Assembly: GCF_000220395.1 (NCBI RefSeq)
Contig: NW_004086705.1
Location: 1-29,405 of the forward strand
Length of the DNA: 29,405 bases
From: Ichthyophthirius multifiliis
Taxonomy: Eukaryota > Ciliophora > Oligohymenophorea > Hymenostomatida
Direction: 5' to 3'
Below the pieces are notes generated by a model, which saw only the letters and a list, made by a program, of their open reading frames with translations, was not told the DNA's origin and ran no database searches. A program made the position numbers and the translations under genes. Shown here piece by piece: positions 13,215 through 24,306 of this stretch; position 1 is the first letter of the stretch; each line of letters starts with the position of its first letter.

Positions 13215-13259
13215 AACTTAACCTAACTTAACTTAACTTGACTTAACTTAACTTAACTA
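13215..13259. repeat. AACTT pentamer tandem array, nine units
   Basis: Nine consecutive 5-base units: six AACTT plus single-base variants AACCT (second unit), GACTT (sixth) and AACTA (last). The regular C every five bases stands out in a spacer where C is rare. It is not the oligohymenophorean telomere repeat (CCCCAA). It lies about 330 bases upstream of the channel gene start. Confidence 0.9.
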
Positions 13260-13590
13260 AAAATTATATATATATTTATAAAATAAAATAAGTTAATCCA
13301 ATAAAATATTAAATGGAAATTCTTACATTGCATATAATTGTATAAAAAAAAAATTCTTAATATATATTTAAAAAATTAATATTTAACAACTCTTGAATGA
13401 TATAAAAACAGTTATTTATTAACATGTAAAAAATAAAAAAATATAATTAATAAAATTATAATTATTAAATATTTTAATAAATAATATTATATAATGTTAA
13501 TTTAATTAATTTTTAAATTTCTTTTTAAAACATATAGTATTTTAAATATAAATATATATACATATAGCTTAGTTAATTTTAAAATAAAAA

Positions 13591-16040
13591 ATGATTTAAG
13601 AACCAAAAACTCAATTTATATTATAAAATATAAACAAAGAAATCGAAAATGATAGCCTAAAGCCTCCAGTCCGAAAGCGTTTATAAGCTGATATTCATAA
13701 AAAAAAAACAGAAAGACACACCTTATATTCAAACAACTAAATGTAAAGTTTTTTAAAAAACAAACGAAATAAAAAAAACCCTTTAGAGTAAATAGATTCT
13801 AAAATAAAAGATTAAAAAGGCTATATAGGAAATCAAATATAAAGCAACCTCTATTAAAATTTCTAAAAAATATACGATAATAAAAAATTTAGCAAAAAAC
13901 AAAACCAAAATATAATTCTAATTTTAAAACTGAAATAATTAGCTGGAATTTTGGCTAAATCGACATGCACCCGCCGATACAAAATTTTAAATAAATAATA
14001 ATATGAATTAATAAACGATTAAACTCATTTTCAAATAGATTAAAATCAAAATAATATTTTTTACCAAACAACTAATAAAATTAAATCCAGAATAAAGAAA
14101 TTTCTCCAAAAATTAAAAAACAAGGAAAAAATTAAATAAATATACGACTATGTGAGTTATTTTCCTATATTTTCCCCTTCAAACGACCTTATTTTCATAT
14201 GGAATTTATTGTAATTATGTAATATTTTCTTCTTCCTTTTCCTTATTCCTATTGTTGTTACTTTCGATTTAGATTTTTCAGACATTTTAAACTAAAAAAT
14301 CATTAATTTTGGTATTATTATATTGTTTTTGGACATTCTAGTTAGTATAAACACTTATTTTTACGAAAAAGGTTTACCTATAAAAGATCGAAAATAGATA
14401 ATAAAATAATTTTTTAAAAAAACCTTTTCTCCGATATAGTCAGTGTTTCTCCTTTAATTTTATATTTTACTATTTATTAATTTTTAATCCCCCTATTTTT
14501 TTTAAACTCATCAGAGTAAGTATAATTACCCATTAAATTGAAGAAAGATTCAATTTAAAGCCTAAAACAATTAATATAATTGAATTAATTAAACTTTTTC
14601 TTACAGTAATAATCGTAGCCCATTTATTTGGTTCAATTTGGATTTTTGTAGGTTAATTTGAAGAATAAACTCTAGGAGTATCTTCTTGGTTGACTAAATA
14701 GGAGATCATAAGTTCATAATGGTATATTAAATATATAAAAGCTTATTATTTTGCTACTGTAACTATGATAACAGTTGGTTATGGAGATATAGGACCAGTA
14801 TATATACATATATAAATATTTATATATATATATATATATGCAATTTTAAAGGTAAATGAAATAGAAATGATGCTTTGTGTATTTACTATGCTTATTACTT
14901 GTGGTGTATTTGCTTATAGTGTTAATTGTATAGGAATGATTTTGACTGATTTTAATAGTAGAGAGAAGGAAATAAAGGATAATTTATTTGTGATAAATAA
15001 TTATATGTAAACTAAAAATGTAAAGCCTAGTTTATAATATTAAATTAAATAATATTTAGAGTATTATTGGAAAGAAATGTAACATTAAAATACAGAAAAA
15101 GAGGAAAAAATAATCGATTAACTTTCAGATTCTTTGAAAGAAAAATTACTCATAGAAGCTAATAAAATAGTACTTTCAGACTGTCAAATTTTCTCAAATA
15201 ACTTCACTGATTAAATAGTTAATAGTACTGTTAAAATAATCAAAGAATTAAGAGTTAATCCTGGTGAAGTCCTTTGTTTAGAAGGTACTTAAGATAATTG
15301 TGCTATTTATTTTATTTAAAAAGGAGAAGTAGAAATATACATAGATTCACTTTATAATTCCAGTCTATCTAAAAATGTACACCTTAAAAAACTTAAAAAA
15401 GGCGATAATTTTGGATGCGTATCTTTTTTTACTGGAAATTTAAGAAGTCATTCAATTAAAGCAGTAGATTTTTGTACACTTTTAATGATAAAAAGGTATA
15501 AAAATAAAAAATATATATATCTATATATATATTAATATTTTTTTTATAAAACATTTTTTTATATTTTTATATATATATATAATATAAAGATAAGATTTTA
15601 TTGATTTATTATTAAAAGAATCAAGAGAAGACTATGAGATGTTTTGTGCTATTAAAGATAATATTTTAATTAATAAAAATTATGAGCAATTATTTACAGA
15701 ATGTTTTTCTTGTTAATAAAAAGTATATATATTTATATTTTATATACATATATATATAGTTTTTATAAGGACCATTTAATAGGTGATTGTACTTATATAC
15801 ATTTAAGAATAAATAAAGATAATATAATATAAAAACATGTATTTTCACCTTTTTAAATTCATTGTAATGAATTTAGAAGATAATGTGAAAAAAAAAGAAA
15901 AACTTTAAGTTAAAATATTGATTGGGTAGATTAATTTTAAGAAGAAAACGAATATTTTTTAGATTTATATGAAGATTAATTTAGTATAAATTCATATTCA
16001 TCGGAGGATTTAGAAGTAGGTGTTTCTAAATAATCATTTA

Positions 16041-16108
<68 letters not shown>

Positions 16109-17171
16109 TTAATCTAAAAAATTTAAATGAAAGTAAAAACACACCAATAGTTATATAGATTCTGATTAATAATCACTAAAAAGATTAAGTTTTGTAAAAA
16201 ACGATTATTCTAATAATTAAATAAATGTTGGAAGTTCATATTAAAATAATTAATACAATACAGAATAATAATCAAAATATTAAATATAATCAGAACTAGA
16301 AAATGGAACATAACAAGACCTATAAAATACAGAAGAAAATTATTAAATTTCACAAAAACAAAAAGGTTCTTATCTTACATTTGAAAATGAAGAAAAAATA
16401 AATGAAAATAACCATAAATAAAAATAAAATTCAAATAATTTATATGGAAAATCTGAAAATAATAGCATTATATAATAAATACATTAAAAATAAATAGCTA
16501 ATAGCAACTAATATACATAAAATAGTAAAAGTATTAATAATAACCAAATTTCAAAGTCAAAAATTTCAGTCTAAAAATCTTTCCGTTCTTAAAATTTATT
16601 AAACTAATAGGATACATTAATAGCTGATACAGCTTTAATTTTCGATAAAGTATGTTCTTTTAATAATTATTTTCCTGAAAATAATATATAGAAAGTCTTA
16701 CTTATAGCTAATATGAAAGAAAAAGAACGAAAAAAGGTCTTAAATAAGATTTATCTGAATAAAAAAATGAGAAAAGCTAGAAAAGCAGATCCTAATAATT
16801 AAAATATTCTCTTTAATAAATTCGGTTAGTTAATCTTGAATTTTTAAAATGAAGAAATTAAAAAGAACTAAGAAAATAATAACCAAGAAAAAATAAAAGC
16901 CTCAAAAAAAAATAATAGTCAGGAAATTAATTCTAATAAATAATCTTCATTTTTTGGTGAAGAAAGTATAGATAAATCTTAAACAAAAATTTAAATTAAA
17001 CAAGAAAATTAAAGTTTCTAAAATGGAAATTTTTAAATTACTGAAAATATTCAATTTACAAATAATACAGAATATAGTATTAAGGAAATTAATGATGATA
17101 GTTTATTAGATTAAACTAATATTATATTTAAATGTAAATAAACAAATTAATATTTCGCTAATAATTAATGA
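13591..17171 (+). CDS. Cyclic-nucleotide-binding-domain potassium channel (ciliate CNG/EAG-like family)
   Basis: A six-transmembrane K+ channel subunit with a cytoplasmic cyclic-nucleotide-binding domain. Five exons: 13591-14797, 14852-15495, 15590-15722, 15770-16042, 16134-17171; introns of 54, 94, 47 and 91 nt, all GT...AG. About 1098 residues. In order: a basic N-terminal cytoplasmic region; S1-S3, including a DIVSVSP motif; a short S4 with few basic residues (KLIRVSIITHQIEERF); S5; pore TVTMITVGYGDIGP, whose VGYGD filter is split from S6 by intron 1; S6; a C-linker; a CNB domain (NPGEVLCLEG, IQKGEVEIYI, KKGDNFGCVSFFTGN); a CCHC zinc knuckle straddling intron 3; and a long Q/N-rich tail. 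The filter predicts K+ selectivity. The usual phosphate-binding-cassette Glu (FGE) is replaced (FGC). Two frame changes, at T6A7 (14410-14422) and T8 (14496-14503), are each explained by one missing base. Start ATG 13591 opens the long frame; stop TGA 17169-17171. Confidence 0.9.
14798..14851 (+). other. Intron 1 of the K+ channel gene
   Basis: A 54-nt GT...AG intron, nearly pure A/T, falling just after the selectivity filter (after Gly-Pro). Removing it joins GYGDIGP to VNEIEMMLCVF, the start of S6, in frame. Confidence 0.85.
15496..15589 (+). other. Intron 2 of the K+ channel gene
   Basis: A 94-nt GT...AG intron of TA runs, splitting an AGA codon just after the cyclic-nucleotide-binding domain. 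The joined reading LLMIKRQDFIDLL is natural for the C-terminal helix. Confidence 0.8.
15723..15769 (+). other. Intron 3 of the K+ channel gene, inside the zinc knuckle
   Basis: A 47-nt GT...AG intron. Splicing joins CFSCQQK to DHLIGDC and so completes a C-x2-C-x4-H-x4-C zinc knuckle; without splicing the motif does not exist. Confidence 0.82.
16043..16133 (+). other. Intron 4 of the K+ channel gene, with TA microsatellite
   Basis: A 91-nt intron whose first 60 bases are an almost perfect TA dinucleotide run. It starts with GTATAT after an AGT codon and ends GAAAG before the Q/N-rich last exon. The TA run is likely to vary in length between cells or assemblies. Confidence 0.75.
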
Positions 17172-17710
17172 ATATTATTAATAAATACCTAAAATATATA
17201 TTATATATTAATATGTATATTTTTTTTATATTTTCATAGAATTACATAATATAAAATTTGTTAATATATTTAACAAAAAAATAAAATGTATAAATTTTTT
17301 AAGTTTATAATATAAAGTGATTTTGAATTAAATAAAATAAAAAATATTAAAATCAAATTTTCTTAAGTTAAATATGAAATATAAAATTTTTTAATCAATA
17401 TCAAATTCTTATTAATCAAAAACAGAAATTAAATATTATAATATATTTATTTATTACATATTAAATTTTTATTTTCTTATAAAATTAAAGCTAAATATTA
17501 TTATGTTGAAATAATTAAAAATTATAAATAAATTATGCTTTTATTAATAAAAAAGAAAATATTAAAATATTTATTTGCAAATATATAATATTATAAATAA
17601 AATAAAAAATTAAAATATATTATAAATATTTTAAATTTTTTTAAAAATATTTATTTTTAAGAATTTTTTTAATAAAAATAATAAATATATAATTATTAAA
17701 TTTTTGTTAA
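17172..17710. other. AT-rich spacer between convergent genes
   Basis: No gene seen. This is the convergent interval between the channel stop and the protease-homologue stop, so it holds both 3' ends. It is A/T homopolymers and short TA runs only. Confidence 0.65.
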
Positions 17711-18879
17711 TCAATTTGTCAATTAACTATATTCTAATTATTTTTATTCATTTTCTTTAAAAGCAGGATCATTAGTATAACCAAATTTAACATCTTCTTC
17801 ACTTTTTAATTAAATATCTTAATCTACAGTCATTTCATTTTCATATTAAATTTTATTTATATTGTTTTATTTTATTGTAAATTTTCCACCAAACATATTA
17901 TAAAACATATAAAAAATAGCTAAACTAATCATACATATAGTTAAAATGATAACAACATATAATCCTAAAATAAATATATAAATATAAATATAAATATATA
18001 TATTTAAATATATATATATATATATATATAAAATATATATATTTACAATTTTTTTTTATATTAAAATTTATATTTTTTATATATATTAATATAAATAAAT
18101 ATTATTATATAAATTATTAAATAACCTAAGTTAGGATGTATTTCATTTTATGATTGTTTTTTAATAATTTTTATAAAGTTTTCATAATTTTTTATAAAAT
18201 CTTAATCGTCATTGGTTTTTTAAATATTTAAGGAATTTTAATTCATATGAATAGTGGAAATATCTTTATTACTACAAACTGATTTGATAAAATGAATTTC
18301 CTTTTTTTCAGTATCAAAAAGTACATCGAAATTTTATAAAAAATAACTTCCCAATTAAATATCATTATTTTCTTTATTTTCTTCAAAAGCAAAGGCATAT
18401 AAATTTTAATCATTTTTTTTATATAAATAAGAATTTGGACTCCATTAAATATTTTTATTTCCAAACTAAAAATTCAAAAAAGGAAAACTATCAAAAAAAC
18501 TATTTAAATTATTCTAAAAAGTAACTTAATTAAATTAAAATTCAGTTTAATTTTATTAAAATCTAATTTTTCCACCACATAATTTTTTTTCTTCACATAT
18601 TTAATTTATATTTTAAACTAAAAGACTGTAATTTAATTTTAAAATATAAACATAAATAATATATTTTACTTATAAATTTATTTGTTAAATTAAATAAACT
18701 TAACTTATATGTTAAAAATAGCAATTTATTATACAAAATGAATTTATATATCATTTACCTATATATAAAATAATAAACTAATATTTAAATTAAAATATTT
18801 AAAAATATAAAAAATATAAAAATAAATGAATTAATATATATAACTATATAAATATACAAATAAGTATATAATATGTATA

Positions 18880-18933
<54 letters not shown>

Positions 18934-19783
18934 TTTTAAAATATATATATTTTTTTTATACATAATAATGTATATGTATATAATATTTATATTTAATTTA
19001 TTACACTAATTTTATCAATTTTTACTTCATATAATCCCTTTTAATTTTCTAAATATGGAAAAATTACTGTTTAATCATTTTTATTTTCTTAATCATTATG
19101 TAATTCATAATTATATCCACCTATACTCATAAATCCTCCATCATGATTATTTAAACATAAAGAAAAGGTTTTAAATTCATTATTTTTTTTATGTTAATTA
19201 TAAAAAGCATCTATTACATTAAATTTTTTAAATTAATTAATACCAGCAAGTCCTAAAATTCCATTATAAACAATATCTTTATTGTTATTTTTTTCTATAC
19301 ACCCTACTATTATATCAACTGCTTCATGATGTATATAAGTAATAAATTCTTCCTAATCTTTTTACTTATCAAGAAATTCATCACAAAATATAGCTTTATC
19401 TTAAATATAAAAACCTTCTGTTTTATAACTTTTCCATATGCACTTATCTTCTATATTTTAACATTAATTTTCACATAATTAATATTTTTCATCATTTTAG
19501 CATTCTATTTTTTTTTTGTAAAAGAGTTATTTGTTTCGAAATAATAATCTGCGTTTTAAGTTTATTCGCAATATAATTATAATAAATGGGATTTTGTGTC
19601 TAATTATACTATTTATTTTTAAGGAGGAGTACCTATATATATATTTAACCAATAATAATTTAATGAAGGAGAACTATGTAATTATATTGTATGAATTCTT
19701 TCGTAATAATACTAAAGATTTTCTTATTAACATATACTATATAAGATTTTTATTAGAAATAATGATGTAAATATAATATTCAT
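17711..19783 (-). CDS. Membrane-anchored pepsin-family aspartyl protease homologue with degenerate catalytic motifs
   Basis: Family A1 fold, about 530 residues. Four exons on the minus strand: 19783-19005, 18758-18700, 18625-18126, 17964-17711; introns 246, 74 and 161 nt, GT...AG. In order: a signal peptide (about residues 1-18); a first lobe with YIGTPPQKQIVQLDTKSH, where the normal catalytic DTGS reads DTKS (Asp62); paired Cys residues; YNGILGLAGI; FSLCLNNHDGGFMSIGGYN; LYEVKIDKIS; a second lobe where the usual AI(I/V)DSGTSLL reads AIFNIQVNLL, so the second catalytic Asp is Asn (about residue 276); ICEEKKLCGG; WSPNSYLY; NFDVLFDTEKKEIHFIKSVC; then one C-terminal membrane anchor (LYVVIILTICMISLAIFYMF) and a short acidic tail ending at TGA 17713-17711. 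One frame change, at the T10 run 19508-19517, fits one missing base. By sequence it should be an inactive protease, perhaps a binding or receptor-like surface or endomembrane protein (inference). The first-lobe identification is very sure; the 59-nt second exon is the least certain part. Confidence 0.85.
18700..18758 (-). other. 59-nt micro-exon of the aspartyl protease homologue
   Basis: Flanked by AG upstream and GT downstream (minus strand). It encodes VNDIQIHFVQQIAIFNIQ and supplies the piece between LYEVKIDKIS and LLVQNINQIC with exactly the length expected of the family's second active-site segment. The catalytic Asp position is Asn. Its 3' boundary uses the second of two nearby GT sites, chosen because it restores frame. 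Confidence 0.6.
18882..18924. repeat. TA dinucleotide microsatellite
   Basis: About 21 TA units inside the first intron of the aspartyl protease homologue. Similar TA runs occur at 1-60, 16043-16103 and 18007-18031. Confidence 0.85.
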
Positions 19784-20207
19784 TTATTTGATTTTATATA
19801 TAAAAGGATATTTTATAATTAAAAAGTTAATATATAATTAATAGTTATAGTTTAAAAAAAAAAAAAATTATTATGATTTATTAGAAATATATATATATTT
19901 TATTAATTATAATAATATAATTAAAAAAAAATTTTATAATTTTAAATAATATATATATAATATATATATATATTTATAGATATATAATATACAAATTATT
20001 AATTTTATTTTTTTATATAAAAATAATTTAAATAATAAACTAAATATATTTTTTATATATTTTTAACTAAAGATGAAAATTATAAAATATTTGTATATGA
20101 AAAAATTAAAATTATTTATATATTTTAATAAAAAATATTAATTATATAGTTAAAAAAAAAAAATTAATTTTTTTTTTTAAAAAAGAAGATAATTCATTTA
20201 AAAAAAA
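19784..20207. other. AT-rich spacer between divergent genes
   Basis: No gene seen. The shared upstream region of the protease homologue (leftward) and the JHY-like gene (rightward), made of A/T homopolymers and TA runs. Confidence 0.65.
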
Positions 20208-21502
20208 ATGAATTTTTAAGATAGATTTAAAGGTAAAACCTCATTAATGACAATTTAGGGTGTATATAGTTTAATAAAAGAGACAGATAATCCTATTCCA
20301 AAAAAAATTATACAAAATCAAAATGAAAATGACATTAAATGTATTTTATTATTATTTTATCATTAAAAAATAGTTTAAAAAAAAGAAAGTTAATCATATC
20401 TTTCTGATAAAAAAAATTAAAGCCTATTATATTTTAAAATAATCATGATTAAAAACCCAAAATTGATATAAAATCCGATAATATAATAAAGTAAAATTAA
20501 TAAAAATAATTTATTAAAATTAAAAAATAAACAAAAAAGCGATAAAAATAAAAAATAAAGTATAATTAAAAATATTCCTTAAACAATAAGAGTAAATATA
20601 ATATTTATATATATATATATATATATAATATATATATTTATATATTTATTTATGTGTATATAAATATTATAATATATAAATATAAGTCTTCAAGTTCAAA
20701 TAATTTAGATATTTTAGATAAATAAATAGAATTAATGAACAAAGAAAAATAATTACAAAAAATATAAAATACAGATATAGAAAAAAAATCATAATATAAA
20801 TACAATATATAAAAAAAGCCATTTGTTGTATAATAAGGAAAATCAGAATTTAATTAAAAAGCTAAAAATGTATAAAATACGGTTTTTAATAATAATACAA
20901 CTAAAAATAGTTAAAATATGATAATGATTTAAAATAATATATAAACAAACAATAATAAAAATTAAGATTAATAATATAACACATATTAATTTTAAAGCTA
21001 TCTTAATGATGAAAAATCAAATAATAATTATAACCGAATATATTCTGCTAATATGAGTCCTAATTTTATATTTAAATAAAATGAAAATTATTAAGAAAAA
21101 CCTTAAAAATATAATCCGTCTATAAAAACTATTTTTAAACCTGAGAATTATAATTACGGTGGTTTAGGCCCCAATATAGGTGGTGAAGACTGGAAAATAA
21201 AAATCTAAATGCAAAATAAAAAATAAGAATTTGCTAAATTCGTCCAACAATAAAATTCTTCAATTATATAAAAATAAATTACCTCAGGAAAAATAGCGTA
21301 AAATAAGCCAAATTATCTACCGACTTCAAGAGAAAAAGCCCTATAATTCTCTAAAAGTATACCTAAACCATGGGAAAGATTATTAGATGAATAAAATAAG
21401 AAAACTATTTCAAGTATACCAGAAAAAATAAATGAAACTTATGATGAATATGAATAATAACATTTAGAATTTCTTAATAAAATCGAATAATTAAGTAGAT
21501 GA
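20208..21502 (+). CDS. Q/N-rich protein with possible JHY-like C-terminal region
   Basis: Two exons, 20208-20590 and 20687-21502, with a 96-nt TA-rich intron; about 399 residues. The first two thirds are low-complexity, rich in N, Q, K and S. The last 130 residues are better ordered: YNYGGLGPNIGGEDWKIKIQ, then KKQEFAKFVQQQN, then NYLPTSREKALQFSKSIPKP and WERLLDE, ending at TGA 21500-21502. The YGGLGP box followed by a basic helix and an ALxFxKxIPKP motif recalls the conserved C-terminus of the JHY (C11orf63) family, linked to motile cilia. I make this match from memory with limited confidence. The N-terminus is natural (MNFQDRFKGKTSLMTIQGVY), but between residues 45 and 75 the frame changes at the A8 run 20409-20416, consistent with one missing base. 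A protein of microtubule or ciliary function would fit a ciliate, but no catalytic motif is visible. Confidence 0.6.
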
Positions 21503-21723
21503 AATTTATATATATAAATATATATATTATTATTAATATTTTTATTTATTTTATATTATGTTATTTAAAAAAAATAAAAAAAAATATTATTTACAAAAAA
21601 ATAAAAAAAAAAATTTAAATTTTTATTATACAAAAAAAAAAAAGAATAAAGAAATTTAAATATATTTTTTTTTAAAAAAAAAAAAAAAAAAACTTAAAAG
21701 TATTTTTTTATAATAATAATAAA

Positions 21724-22277
21724 ATGCTTCGTAATATGATGGCAAATTTATTTGCTAATTACTAAAATATGCATAAAATAATTGAAAATACTGAAGGATC
21801 CATATACTTAGGAGACTATACTGCCGCATTAGATGTTAAAACTTTAAAAGAGAATAACATAAAAACAGTAATAACAACAGCTAGTGGTTTAAATATAAAA
21901 TATTAACCAAATGATTAAATAAATCATAGATAATATAACTTACTAGATAATGAAAGTTAAAATATAGCACAATTTTTCCCAAACACATATAGAGATATTG
22001 AAGATGGGATTAAAAAAGGTTCTGTTTTGATACACTGTGCGGCTGGAATAAGTCGAAGTGCAACTTGTTTAATTGCTTATATCATGAAAAAGAATCTTAT
22101 GTCGTATAAGGAGGCTTTTAATTTGGTAAGTAATAAAAGGAAAATAATTTGCCCAAATTCAGGTTTCATAAGTTAATTGAAAAATCTTGAAAAAATATTG
22201 CTTGCAAAGGAAAAATAATAAGAATAAAAAAAGGACAGAAAAGTAACAGAATAGCTATGTTAAAGAATTTAAGATAA

Positions 22278-22334
<57 letters not shown>

Positions 22335-22558
22335 TATAATTTAGAAATATAAGGAAAAAAACGCTTTAAATTACTAGTCTTAATGAAGATTAAAATTAAT
22401 AAGGACCATAAATAGTCACTTATCACCCTAAAAATAACCTTTATTTAACTTATAAGCCTAAAAATTAAATTAATACAAAAAATTAATTATAAGTTAATTA
22501 TTTCAGGAAAAAAATAAATAATAATAAATATAATGATATTTTATTATAAAAAAAATGA
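21724..22558 (+). CDS. Atypical dual-specificity protein phosphatase with polyglutamine tail
   Basis: Removes phosphate from Tyr and Ser/Thr through a cysteinyl-phosphate intermediate. The signature HCAAGISRSAT (HCx2GxxR; Cys105, Arg111) is intact, and YNLLDNESQNI supplies the general-acid Asp75 at the usual spacing. The core, about residues 20-165, includes GSIYLGDYTAA and PNSGFISQL (family PNxGFxxQL), as in compact atypical DUSPs; no extra N-terminal domain is present. No intron. After the core the first frame runs into an implausible poly-Ile reading of the (TAA)n array and stops at 22386. The frame one base on reads QNSYVKEFKIK, then about 20 Gln from TAA codons, then a natural tail (IVTYHPKNNLYLTYKPKN) to TGA 22556-22558. 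I take that as the real C-terminus; the change fits a miscounted A7 run at 22226-22232. Start ATG 21724 follows TAATAATAAA leader sequence. Confidence 0.88.
22277..22336 (+). repeat. TAA trinucleotide array coding for polyglutamine
   Basis: Twenty uninterrupted TAA units inside the phosphatase coding region. In the ciliate code and in the frame of the natural C-terminus each unit is Gln. The neighbouring frame would give poly-Ile and the third poly-Asn. Confidence 0.85.
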
Positions 22559-24306
22559 ATAGAAATTATATATATATAGATAGCGTAAAAAAAAAAGAAA
22601 AATTAAAATTAAATATATATTTATTTATAAAAAAAAAATTAAATGAAAATAAAAATCATATCAAAAAAATAATAATATTTATGTAATATTAAAAAAATAA
22701 CATTATAAAAATATAGTTTAGACCATTGAAAATTGCTAAAAATGATTATATTGAAAATTAAATAAATTTATAATACAATAATAAATAAAAAAATATTTTG
22801 AAAAATATAATATATAAAAAAATAAATAATAAAAAATGTGAAATATTTATATATTAATAAATATATATATATTTATATATTAAATATGTATTAATATATT
22901 TATATATATACCTATCTATTCATTATCTATTTATACTATATTTATATATATTTTTTTATTTATAATTATTATGATATATTTCTTATATTTTTATTTTTTA
23001 CTAAAAAATATTTTTTTAAGATTATCTCCATTTTTATTTATATTTTTTTTGCATTAGAAATTTTTTTTTTTACTTGATTTTAATTTTAAATTTAATTTAA
23101 ATTTAAAGTAATATTTAATTAATATATATATTATATTCTAAATAATAAAAAATTTTTTAAATAATCTCATTTTAATTTATATAATATACACAAAAAGATA
23201 TATTTTAATTAAATGTTCTTTAGAAAGTTTTAATTAAAAATTATTTTCCAAAAATATGTGATAAATTAAATATACATAAATTAATATATAAAATAATTTT
23301 ATTTTTTAAAATATTGTTATTTGTATTTTACTTTTAAAAAATATTTAAACACTAATGTTTTAATTTTATTTTAATTCATTAATGCCGTATAAAAATCCAA
23401 GAATAAAATATAAGTTTATTAAATTATTTAATACCTTATTATATAGTATTAAAGACTCTATTAATTTTTTAATTTAAGAAAAAATATAGTTAAAATCTAT
23501 AATAAAAAATAATTTATATTAATAATTTTACTACCTTTAAATCTTTTTTTTATAATAGAATTAAATTTATTTAATACTCGATAATTATAAGAACCATAAA
23601 GTTTAATTTCAAATTAATTTTTTTTTTTAATAGTTCATATCAAAACGCAAAAAATTAAAAATATATAATAGGTCTATTGTATTTATTAAATAGTTAAAAT
23701 AATTCATTAAAGAAGTATTTAAAATAATTAAGATTTGATAAAATTAATATATATATATAGATAATTATTATGTTAAAAATAATATATATATATATATTTT
23801 TTTAATTTTTTTTATTTTTAATAAATCCATTATGAAATTTTATTTATTAAAAAATATAAATTAATAGATATTAAATTTAATTGTATTATTATATATATAT
23901 TTCTTATATATTAATATATATATTATAATATATATATATATAAGCAAATTTAATAAAAAAAAATATTTATATTATTAATTTTTATTATCTATATAAAATA
24001 AATATATTTTTAATGAAATTATTAACATAACAAAAATTAAAATAAATAATTGTTATTTTCTTTTATATAAAATATATTATTATATATAAAAATATTTAAT
24101 TTAAAATAAAAAATTTTAAAATTAATATATTTTTATGTAAATATAATTAAAATATATTTATATAAATTTTTTTTTATTATATTTAAAATATATTTTGTAT
24201 TTTTCTTTTAATAAATTTATATTTAACTCTATATAAATACATTTTTAATATTTAATTATATATTTTTTAATCCATTTTTTATAAAAGATATTATATTTTA
24301 CATAAA
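22559..24306. other. AT-rich intergenic spacer
   Basis: Nothing recognisable in 1.75 kb on either strand: A/T homopolymers, TA runs (22858-22910, 23736-23760, 23890-23945) and no sustained frame with natural composition. It separates the phosphatase from the next gene on the same strand. Confidence 0.65.

Larger units (their letters stand above)
11850..13590. other. AT-rich intergenic spacer between divergent genes
   Basis: No gene seen. This is the divergent interval between the coiled-coil gene (leftward) and the K+ channel gene (rightward), so promoters for both should lie here, but no motif can be assigned. It contains a T-rich hexamer array (ATTTTT units, about 12248-12280) and the AACTT pentamer array listed separately. 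The rest is A/T homopolymers and TA runs. Confidence 0.65.

Noticed and set aside
18243-18464. A 73-residue minus-strand frame
   Set aside because: It overlaps exon 3 of the aspartyl protease homologue in a wrong frame.
19531-19770. A + strand membrane-like peptide
   Set aside because: It is antisense to the first exon of the aspartyl protease homologue.
22270-22386. A poly-isoleucine tail on the phosphatase
   Set aside because: Poly-Ile of this length is biologically implausible, while the neighbouring frame gives polyGln followed by a natural hydrophilic C-terminus.
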